From Streptomyces sp. NBC_01298 (GTDB taxonomy: Bacteria > Actinomycetota > Actinomycetes > Streptomycetales > Streptomycetaceae), in the NCBI RefSeq assembly GCF_035978755.1, contig NZ_CP108414.1:1798001-1862000 (forward strand): a stretch of DNA of 64,000 nt. Reading direction: 5' to 3'. Shown one piece after another: positions 57,624-64,000 of this stretch. Position 1 is the first letter of the stretch. Each line of letters starts with the position of its first letter. The notes beneath the pieces were generated by a model. The model was not told the origin of the DNA. It saw only the letters and a list, made by a program, of their open reading frames with translations, and did not search any database. The position numbers and the translations under genes were made by a program.

Positions 57624-58429
57624 GCCGGCAGTGGAAGGGGTGGGGACCCGGGGCCGAGCTCCCGGAGCAGCACTACCTCATCGAGCCCCGCCACCTGGCC
57701 GGCGGAGGCGACATCCGTCACGTCACCGAATACCTCCGTGCCAGCGGATGGGCCGACAGGACGCCCCGCGCCGGTACTCCGGTCGTCTTCGACAGCCCGG
57801 ACCAGTCCGTCCGGATCGGGTACAACGTCGCCGCCACACCCCCGGGCTGGACGGTCTCCGGTCGAGCCACCCCGGAACAGGACGCCTGGCACGTGACCCT
57901 CACCGCGCACGTTCCCGTCGAGATCATCGCGGGGTTCACCGATGCACTGACGCAGCCCCGCCCGGCGCACGCCCCGAACGTGTGGGCGCCGTTGGAGGAG
58001 CAGAACTGGGCGACCGCCCGCGGGAAGCACTTCACCGCGACCAGCCCGGACGGCGACGCCTGGATCCAGTTCCACCAGAACGGGCCGGGCAAGGCGCACT
58101 GGTGGGCCGGCGCCCGAACCGAACACGGACGGGCCTGGGACGCGGTGTTCTCCCAGACCACCCCCATGCATCTAGTCCAGGAGTTCGCCACCGCCCTCGC
58201 CGACCCCCAGCCCGTCATGCGGCCACGAGGCCACGTACCGGCCACCGACAGGATCCGCACCACCTCGGTGTCCGTCCTGCCCTCCCATCTCGCCGCCTGG
58301 AAGCAGGCGCGCGTCACCGCCGCCCGTTCCGCGACCTGGGCCAGGAACGCGTGGGCCGCCCGTCAGCCTCGCAAGGCCGCACCCCGCGCGCCCACCTCCC
58401 GGAGCGGTGCCGCAGCCGGCCACCGTTAA
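57620..58429 (+). CDS. DUF317 protein, copy 1
   Basis: A 269-residue protein from ATG 57620 (ATGA overlap). Two DUF317 units are visible: 'YLIEPRHLAGGGDIRHVTEY' with 'VPVEIIAGFTDALTQPRP', and 'WAPLEEQNWATARGKHFTA' with 'TPMHLVQEFATALADPQPVM'. The basic tail ('WKQARVTAARSATWARNAWA') ends in low complexity. It is closely paired with the helical protein upstream and is the first of two such pairs. Confidence 0.8.
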   Translation: MSRQWKGWGPGAELPEQHYLIEPRHLAGGGDIRHVTEYLRASGWADRTPRAGTPVVFDSPDQSVRIGYNVAATPPGWTVSGRATPEQDAWHVTLTAHVPVEIIAGFTDALTQPRPAHAPNVWAPLEEQNWATARGKHFTATSPDGDAWIQFHQNGPGKAHWWAGARTEHGRAWDAVFSQTTPMHLVQEFATALADPQPVMRPRGHVPATDRIRTTSVSVLPSHLAAWKQARVTAARSATWARNAWAARQPRKAAPRAPTSRSGAAAGHR

Positions 58430-58450
58430 CCACCTCACCACAGGACGCCC

Positions 58451-58798
58451 ATGCCCGACAGCACCACCGACATCACGCCCGAGCAGATCCAGGAGGCCGC
58501 GAACACGCTCCTGAGGCTCACCGCCCAGCTGCGATCGGGCCCCGCACCCGAACAGGCCCTGGACCTGGCGGCCGTTCTCCTCGACGAGGATCACGGAGTC
58601 CTCGTCCGCCTCTCCGAAGCCCTTCGCGCGACCTCCCGCTACCTGGTCCAGCAGGCGCCCGTCCCGTGGAGCCCGCAGGTCGAACACACCGTCCAGTGGC
58701 TGACGCTCGCGGCCAATGACATCCAGGACTGGACGATCCTTCACTTCGACGTCAGCCGGCTTCGCAAGACTCCCTTCCGGGGCCAGAGCAGCCCGTGA
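58451..58798 (+). CDS. Helical partner of a DUF317 protein, copy 2
   Basis: A 115-residue protein from ATG 58451. It shares pattern and length with the 57234 protein, including the 'LLxLxAQLxxGxxxExALxLxA' helix and a second 'Dxxhxxxxxhsxxhxxxsr' segment. The C-terminus differs ('WTILHFDVSRLRKTPFRG'). The GTG of the next DUF317 gene overlaps its TGA (58795-58798). Confidence 0.66.
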   Translation: MPDSTTDITPEQIQEAANTLLRLTAQLRSGPAPEQALDLAAVLLDEDHGVLVRLSEALRATSRYLVQQAPVPWSPQVEHTVQWLTLAANDIQDWTILHFDVSRLRKTPFRGQSSP

Positions 58799-59631
58799 AC
58801 GAGGACCTGCGAGCCTTCGCCGAAGACAAGAAGGGCACGTTCCACTGCGAGGTCAGCCCCCGCCACCTGGCCGGCACGGGAGACCCCCGGCACATCACGC
58901 ACAGCCTGCGCGCGGCGGGCTGGAAGCATGACGGTGACCGCGGTCTCCCGCAGGTTTCCCTGACGAGCCCCGACCGCTCGCTGGGTCTCGTCCTCGACCC
59001 CTTCTCACCGCACCAGGCATGGTCGGTGGGCAGCGCCCTGATGTTCGTGCCCGGCTACTGGCACGCCGGGTTCACCCGCAACGCCCCGGTCGAGATCATC
59101 GCGGGACTGACCGACTCCCTCATCCGACCAGCCCCCAAGCACGCTCCACCAGACCTATGGGAGACGCTGGCTGCCGCCGGGTGGAATGCCAGCGACGGAC
59201 CTCACGGGCGCGAGGCCTCAGCACCCGGCCAGGGACTGAAGATCCAACAGTTCGGGTCGAACAGCCGGGACCACGACCGCTTCTGGTGGAGGATCCAGGC
59301 CGTCGAGGAGACCTACGGCGGCGGGGTCGAAACGGTCTGGTCTGCCGCCCTCGACCAAACCACCCCTACGCACGTCATGGCCGGCCTGATCGACGAGCTC
59401 GCCAACCCGGCTGCCCTGCTCCGAGGTTCACACGACCAAGGCGCCCACTACCGAGCGACTGAGGGCGCCGTCTTCGCCGCCGGGCCCCAGATCGTGGAAG
59501 CCCACAGCGCACGCCTGGACGCGGCGCGCGCCGGGGCCCGAGCGCTCGCCCGAGCAGCCAAGCTGCCATCCGCCCGTCCACACTCGCCCGCTCCGGCCGC
59601 ACCTGCCGCGGCGACGGGCCGCAGCCGGTAG
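58795..59631 (+). CDS. DUF317 protein, copy 2
   Basis: A 278-residue protein from GTG 58795. DUF317 hallmarks: 'CEVSPRHLAGTGDPRHITHS', 'APVEIIAGLTDSLIRPAPKH' and 'TPTHVMAGLIDELANPAALL'. The tail is basic and alanine-rich. It is the second half of a duplicated gene pair and shares about the same domain order as copy 1 ('PVEIIAG' and 'H-AP' in both). Function unknown. Confidence 0.8.
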   Translation: MNEDLRAFAEDKKGTFHCEVSPRHLAGTGDPRHITHSLRAAGWKHDGDRGLPQVSLTSPDRSLGLVLDPFSPHQAWSVGSALMFVPGYWHAGFTRNAPVEIIAGLTDSLIRPAPKHAPPDLWETLAAAGWNASDGPHGREASAPGQGLKIQQFGSNSRDHDRFWWRIQAVEETYGGGVETVWSAALDQTTPTHVMAGLIDELANPAALLRGSHDQGAHYRATEGAVFAAGPQIVEAHSARLDAARAGARALARAAKLPSARPHSPAPAAPAAATGRSR

Positions 59632-59713
59632 CTGATCCCGGAGGGTGGCTCGGCACCCCGAGCCCGCCCTCCGGGAACCCCACTCCCCTGCCGTTCGAAG
59701 GACACCCCTCCCC

Positions 59714-60268
59714 TTGGCCTTGTCACCCACCGATCTCCACCGGCTACGCCTCCAGCAACTGGCCGTGTACGTACGCGACAGTCGCGCCCACCTCGAACCA
59801 GCACGGGACAACCCCCGCGACGGAACCGAAGAACCGCCGATCGCGAGTACCGCAGCGCACGCGGCCACGTGGCGGGCGTTCCGGAAGATCTCCTACAGCA
59901 CCGGGCAGCTGGTCACCGTCGCCGAGATCCAGGCCACGCGGCTGCCAGCGGATGTCCTGCCTGCTTCCTGGACCGCCGTCTGCGCGGGCTTGCGCGACGC
60001 AGCCCGCCGCCTGGAGGAACTCCAGGCCCAGTGGCTGGTGGACCGCGAGGAGATCCTCGCCCGCGACAGCGATACGCGGGCCGAGTACGAGGCGGTCCTG
60101 CAACGCCGCAACCATGCCGCCTGGCCGTACCTGTCTCTCTGGGCCCGCTCCGCAGAAACGATCCTTCAGCTCGACGTTCTAGCGCGCGGTCTCACCGCTC
60201 CCGTGGCCCGCATTCCCGGGCTGCCGCCACTTCCCCGCCGCCGTGCCGCGCCTCCGAACCGTCCCTGA
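59714..60268 (+). CDS. Helical hypothetical protein before virD4
   Basis: A 184-residue protein starting at TTG 59714. It is helical almost throughout ('LHRLRLQQLAVYVRDSRAHL', 'LRDAARRLEELQAQWLVDRE', 'YEAVLQRRNHAAWPYLSLWA'), like others of the element's helical proteins, with a proline/arginine-rich end. GAAGGA lies 12 bases upstream. It sits directly before the coupling protein gene and could be a transfer accessory factor. Confidence 0.6.
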   Translation: MALSPTDLHRLRLQQLAVYVRDSRAHLEPARDNPRDGTEEPPIASTAAHAATWRAFRKISYSTGQLVTVAEIQATRLPADVLPASWTAVCAGLRDAARRLEELQAQWLVDREEILARDSDTRAEYEAVLQRRNHAAWPYLSLWARSAETILQLDVLARGLTAPVARIPGLPPLPRRRAAPPNRP

Positions 60269-60291
60269 ACCAACGCTCCTAGGACCTCCGC

Positions 60292-62082
60292 TTGCCGCCC
60301 AACCGACCCGACTCCTCCAACGACTTCACCGACCTGGCCTTCAAGGTGCTGCTCGGCGCCCTGGCCGTGGCCATCCCCTGGGCCAACCTCGCCTGGCTGG
60401 GCGCCAACAGCACCACCTGGCTGACCGGTGCCGGCGCTTGGGCCCCGTACGACCCGGCCAACGCTCTCCTCCACCCGGAACGGCTGTGGCCCACCACCGG
60501 CAGCACCGCCCTGGTGATCGGCCGCCTCATCGTCCCCGGGGTCCTCCTGGCCACGATCGCACTCGTCGCACTCAGCCTGTGGAAAAAGCGCACCGGAGGG
60601 GGGACGAAGAAGAAGGTCGTGGGGATGGCCAAGGCCCGCGACATCGAACCACTGCTGGCCAAGTCCCTCAACGGCAAGGCCCGATCACTGCGCCCCAGCC
60701 TGAAGGAGGTCAAGAACCTCGCGCCCAAGGACACCGGGATCCTCCTCGGCAACATCGCCGGGAGCCGTACCGAGGTCCGGATGAACTTCGAGGACGTGGC
60801 CGTCGCGATCATGGCACCCCGATCGGGCAAGACGACCACGCTGGCCATCCCCATGATCCTGTCCGCCCCCGGCCCGGTCCTCCTGACCTCGAACAAGGCC
60901 GCCGGTGACGCCTACACCTGTTGCCTCGACGCCCGCGGCGCGGTGGGCCGGACCTGGTCGATGGACCCGCAGCAGATCGCCCACGCGGAGCGGTCCATGT
61001 GGTGGAATCCGCTCGCCGACGCCGACAGCCTCGAAGGGGCCGGCCGCCTCGCCGGCCACTTCCTGACCGCCGCCGTCGATGCCAGCCAGCAGGGCGACTT
61101 CTGGTCCAAGGCCGCCAGCAACGTCCTCTCGCAGCTCTTCCTCGCGGCCGCACTCGACGAGCGCCCCATCACCGACGTCATGAGCTGGCTCGCGTTCCCG
61201 GCCGACCGCACCCCGCTCGACCTCCTGCGCGATCACGGCTTCACCGCCGTCGCCTCCCAGCTCAAGGGCACCGTGGAAGGGCCGCCGGAGACACGGGACG
61301 GCATCTTCGAAACCAGCAGGCAGTACGCCGCCTGCCTCCTCAACGCGGACATCGCGAAGTGGGTCACCCCGCAGAAGGACGCGGACGAGTTCAAGCCCCG
61401 CGACTTCGTGACCAGCACCGACACCTTGTTCCTCCTGAGCAAGGACGGCGGCGGCGGCGCCTCTGCCCTCATCGCGGCCTGCGCGGACTCCGTCATGCGC
61501 ACCGCGACGGCCCAGGCCGAGCGCGCCGGCGGGCGCCTCGACCCGCCCATGATCTGCGTCCTCGACGAGGCCGCGAACGTGTGCAAAATTTCGGACCTGC
61601 CCGACCTGTACTCCCACCTCGGCAGCCGCGGCATCATCCCGATCACGATCCTGCAGTCCTACCGGCAGGGCCAGCGCGTCTGGGGTGACGCCGGCATGGA
61701 CGCCATGTGGAGCGCCTCCACCATCAAGGTCATCGGCAGCGGCATCGACGACCCCGACTTCGCCGACAAGCTCAGCAGGATGATCGGCGATCACGACGTC
61801 GAGACCACCTCCACCTCGACCTCCGACTCCGGGAAGTCCACCTCCGTCTCCATGCGGCAGGAACGGATCCTGCCGGCCGATGCCATCCGTGCCCTCCCCA
61901 AGGGGTCCGGACTCCTCTTCGCCACCGGTATGCGCCCCGCGATGCTCGACATGCGTCCCTGGTACCTGGAGCCCGGCGCCGGCGAGCTGTCCGCCGCCTC
62001 CGCCCGAGCTTCGAAGGCCATCACCGCCCGAGCCATCGCCAAGCACGCGCTCCAGCAAAGCGACTACGGCCCCGCCGCGTAA
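60292..62082 (+). CDS. VirD4/TraG-type coupling protein
   Basis: A 596-residue ATPase from TTG 60292 with TAGGA 9 bases upstream. Two N-terminal membrane segments (about residues 17-38 and 71-96) anchor it. Walker A is 'IMAPRSGKTTTLA' (about 172-184) and Walker B is 'MICVLDEAANV' (about 420-430). 'GIIPITILQSYRQGQRVWG' and 'FADKLSRMIGDHDVETTS' match the C-terminal part of VirD4/TraG proteins. Coupling proteins bring the relaxase-DNA complex to the secretion channel and pump DNA. It completes the set of MobC, relaxase, VirB4, VirB6 and VirD4, and is therefore strong evidence for self-transmission by a type IV system. Confidence 0.92.
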   Translation: MPPNRPDSSNDFTDLAFKVLLGALAVAIPWANLAWLGANSTTWLTGAGAWAPYDPANALLHPERLWPTTGSTALVIGRLIVPGVLLATIALVALSLWKKRTGGGTKKKVVGMAKARDIEPLLAKSLNGKARSLRPSLKEVKNLAPKDTGILLGNIAGSRTEVRMNFEDVAVAIMAPRSGKTTTLAIPMILSAPGPVLLTSNKAAGDAYTCCLDARGAVGRTWSMDPQQIAHAERSMWWNPLADADSLEGAGRLAGHFLTAAVDASQQGDFWSKAASNVLSQLFLAAALDERPITDVMSWLAFPADRTPLDLLRDHGFTAVASQLKGTVEGPPETRDGIFETSRQYAACLLNADIAKWVTPQKDADEFKPRDFVTSTDTLFLLSKDGGGGASALIAACADSVMRTATAQAERAGGRLDPPMICVLDEAANVCKISDLPDLYSHLGSRGIIPITILQSYRQGQRVWGDAGMDAMWSASTIKVIGSGIDDPDFADKLSRMIGDHDVETTSTSTSDSGKSTSVSMRQERILPADAIRALPKGSGLLFATGMRPAMLDMRPWYLEPGAGELSAASARASKAITARAIAKHALQQSDYGPAA

Positions 62083-62198
62083 TCACTGCCCCCAAAGAGC
62101 TCTCTTGGCCTCATCGAGCACCAGTCAGCCCTCGCGGCAAGATCCGCACCCTTCAGCGCACCCACCCGCTGACCCTCATCGCCGAAGGACCTCGCCCT

Positions 62199-62801
62199 AT
62201 GCGGAACATCTCCGTTCCGATCCACGTCGAGCACTCTCACGCCGCCGACCACCAGAAGTCCCTCCTAGCCGATACGCCCTCGGCCGTCGACATCGCGAAG
62301 GCTCTCGCGAGCCGGATCTCCACAACCCCACCGCCCCCGCCCCACCTCGTGACCGTCAGCTTCGGACTCGTGCGCGGTGCCGAATCGCGCTACCAATACC
62401 GGTCCTGCGGCGGATCCGCACTCGGCGTCGCCAACGCACTGCACGCCGAGCTGTACGGGCTCCCGGTCGAACAAAACGCGCTTCCCACCGCGTTGGACGA
62501 GCTGCTCCAGGCAACTGGGCACGACGACGACCAAGCGACCGTGCTCTCCCAGGTAGCCGCACAGATGGAGATCGCCGCCGTACTCATCGAGCGAGCCCGG
62601 CATGCCGCGCATTGGAGGCAGCTACCGGAGGCCCTGTCGGTCCAACTAGCCGCCAGTCAGGCCCTCGCCACCAAGCTGGCCACCGGTCTGGCTGGCCTGG
62701 CTCCCGGCTTTGCCCAGGCCGGCACGCAGTCCGCTGCCACCCCAATTTCTGCCGTCCCCGTACCCGCGGCCACCGCGCCCGGAGCAGTCCAACGCCGCTG
62801 A
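62199..62801 (+). CDS. Hypothetical protein after virD4
   Basis: A 200-residue protein from ATG 62199 with GAAGGA 11 bases upstream. An N-terminal beta-rich part ('HLVTVSFGLVRGAESRYQYR') is followed by helices ('LGVANALHAELYGLPVEQNA', 'VLSQVAAQMEIAAVLIERAR', 'LSVQLAASQALATKLATGLA') and an alanine/proline-rich end. It belongs to the helical accessory proteins of this operon. No function is assigned. Confidence 0.62.
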   Translation: MRNISVPIHVEHSHAADHQKSLLADTPSAVDIAKALASRISTTPPPPPHLVTVSFGLVRGAESRYQYRSCGGSALGVANALHAELYGLPVEQNALPTALDELLQATGHDDDQATVLSQVAAQMEIAAVLIERARHAAHWRQLPEALSVQLAASQALATKLATGLAGLAPGFAQAGTQSAATPISAVPVPAATAPGAVQRR

Positions 62802-62868
62802 GCCCCGCAAACCGTCCGTCTCGTCCGCCACTGCGTACACACGAACCCGTTCTCCCGAAGGAGCAGTC

Positions 62869-63489
62869 ATCACCGACCTCATACCCGCGAAGGCCTTTTC
62901 GGACCTCACCGTGAGCGAGTACCTCCAGCTCTGTGACGACGTCAACGATCCCCTATACGACCTGGATCAGTTCAGCCACCGATTCTCTGCCCTGCGCGAT
63001 GGTGCGCGTCAGCTGACCTACCGACTGGGCGATGAGGCACGGGCGACGACCGTTGCCTTCGCCGGCGCGGCCGAGCTCCTTGCGGAGGAAACCGGCGCCG
63101 TTCTTGCGGCACTCGGCGAGCATGCGTCCCTGCCCAACCGCGACGGCCAGGGCGGATTCCTCGACCGTGCCGCTCCGCTCCGCTACACCTGCCGCGCAGC
63201 ACACCACGCCTTCGCTGAAGCGTCCCATGTCAGTCACACCACGGGCCCCGAGACCGCCCGGACGGAGGCGGAGGACCTGGTCGCATGGCACATCGCAACG
63301 GGCTCCAACCTCCTCGATCGCGCCGCCACCGACAGCACGAATCTCGCCGAGGACATCTCCTGGCGCCTGGACGTGGCCGATCAGAAGCTCGCCCTGCGAG
63401 ATGCCGCTCGCGCCGGAAGAGACCGCGGAGCCAGCGTCGGAACGACCGTCCCAAAGGCACCCGGCAAGCCCACGCCGCGCACCCGCTAG
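62869..63489 (+). CDS. Helical hypothetical protein (probable ATC start)
   Basis: A 206-residue protein. AAGGAG is followed after 5 bases by ATC 62869, and the frame has no ATG, GTG or TTG between the previous gene and well into the protein ('TDLIPAKAFSDLTVSEYLQL'). An in-frame ATG at 62710 lies inside the preceding gene and is unlikely. The product is helical: 'FSHRFSALRDGARQLTYRLG', 'AGAAELLAEETGAVLAALGE', 'ATDSTNLAEDISWRLDVADQ'. Function unknown; similar in style to the 62199 and 63579 proteins. Confidence 0.65.
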   Translation: MTDLIPAKAFSDLTVSEYLQLCDDVNDPLYDLDQFSHRFSALRDGARQLTYRLGDEARATTVAFAGAAELLAEETGAVLAALGEHASLPNRDGQGGFLDRAAPLRYTCRAAHHAFAEASHVSHTTGPETARTEAEDLVAWHIATGSNLLDRAATDSTNLAEDISWRLDVADQKLALRDAARAGRDRGASVGTTVPKAPGKPTPRTR

Positions 63490-63578
63490 CGCCCGCCCAG
63501 CATCCCCGATCCGCACCCTGTCCCCGGCCCCGCACCGCTCGGACTCCGGTGCCCGCCTCTCCTCTAGGACCCTTCTTC

Positions 63579-64000
63579 TTGGACAACACCTCATCCGAGG
63601 CATCGCGCACGATCACGCGTCTTCACTCGCTGTCCGCCGACTTCGGTGCCCTCGGTGGACTCCTCTCTGGAGAACGCCCCGTCGCCGGGTCCAGCTCCCT
63701 GCCCAAGCTCACCTCCTGGTACGCCACGGCCCAAGGTCAGTCCGCCGCCGCCCTCACGCTGCTCCTGACATCCGCCGAGCAGGCGTACGCACACACCACG
63801 GTCTCCGGTCACCACGCGATGGGGTCCCTCGGGCAGCTCGTCAAGATCTCCTCCGACATCACCGCTCACGTCATGGCCGCGGTCGCGATGGCGGCCGAGT
63901 ACCACCGTGTCGACGGCCTGCCGGACCCTCCCACCGGTCGCATGACCAGCCGGCCGTCCGTCCGCCGCCACGACCTCGACGACCACCTGGACCGTGCCGT
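63579..64000 (+). CDS. Helical hypothetical protein, cut by the right edge
   Basis: The frame starts at TTG 63579, 9 bases after TAGGA, and is open to the end of the window (140 codons). Sequence: 'DNTSSEASRTITRLHSLSAD', 'LTSWYATAQGQSAAALTLLL', 'GSLGQLVKISSDITAHVMAA'. Its layout follows the upstream helical proteins and suggests the operon continues beyond the window. Confidence 0.6.
   Translation, partial: MDNTSSEASRTITRLHSLSADFGALGGLLSGERPVAGSSSLPKLTSWYATAQGQSAAALTLLLTSAEQAYAHTTVSGHHAMGSLGQLVKISSDITAHVMAAVAMAAEYHRVDGLPDPPTGRMTSRPSVRRHDLDDHLDRA

Noticed and set aside
1..64000. CRISPR arrays, complete tRNA or rRNA genes, integrase, ParA, telomere-protein or TraB/FtsK genes.
   Set aside because: Looked for by motif and pattern; none could be supported in this window.

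Overview
The window is high-GC actinobacterial DNA, almost certainly Streptomyces. The evidence is strong G/C bias at third codon positions, frequent GTG/TTG starts, many ATGA/GTGA stop-start overlaps, and Streptomyces-type families (WhiB-like protein, DUF2637, DUF317, DUF4913, SCO6880-type transfer protein, MAB_1171c-type membrane proteins, an LAxTG sortase substrate). From about 11 kb to the right edge it reads as one mobile element, either a large conjugative plasmid or an integrative conjugative element. No integrase, telomere gene, rRNA or complete tRNA is visible, so the two cannot be told apart here.

Region 1 (1-10.5 kb): the tail of an old-yellow-enzyme-type oxidoreductase, then two convergent versions of one cassette: ImmA/IrrE-type metallopeptidase, MAB_1171c-type multi-span membrane protein, FAD-dependent monooxygenase. 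The right-hand version has a second membrane protein and an HTH regulator. An IS630-family element sits between the two monooxygenase genes and has replaced the last residues of the right one.

Region 2 (11.3-19.2 kb): replication and mobilisation. A DnaD-like initiator, DnaC-like ATPase, WhiB-like protein and DUF2637 membrane protein are followed by MobC, an oriT-like hairpin and an HxDxHxH relaxase. A second IS630-family element has inserted exactly at the mobC stop codon.

Region 3 (19.3-36.5 kb): cargo, mostly on the minus strand. It holds a lipoprotein, DUF317 proteins, a sortase-anchored SpaA-type surface protein, an ATP-grasp ligase with an MFS exporter, two double winged-helix regulators, three tandem paralogous small proteins, a GNAT acetyltransferase, a RelE-like protein coupled to a DUF4913 protein, and a solitary DNA methyltransferase.

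Region 4 (36.5-44.3 kb): after a hairpin-rich divergent control region, a plus-strand type IV secretion operon: two-domain wall hydrolase, VirB2-like small membrane protein, VirB8-like protein, VirB6/TrbL-like protein, SCO6880-type protein and VirB4 ATPase.

Region 5 (44.3-64 kb): a long plus-strand series of tightly packed genes: ParB-like protein, many small element-specific families (several duplicated), a MoxR-type AAA+ ATPase with a VWA/HExxH partner, a relaxase-like protein lacking the catalytic histidines, DUF317 pairs and the VirD4 coupling protein. A recurring oddity is that several genes appear to start at CTG or ATC behind a good ribosome binding site.

The relaxosome (MobC, relaxase, oriT) would hand DNA to VirD4 and the envelope channel, with the hydrolase opening the cell wall. 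The SpaA protein may help mating contact, and the many small proteins are probably maintenance, regulation or anti-host functions. All coordinates and homologies come from reading the sequence; no database search was run.
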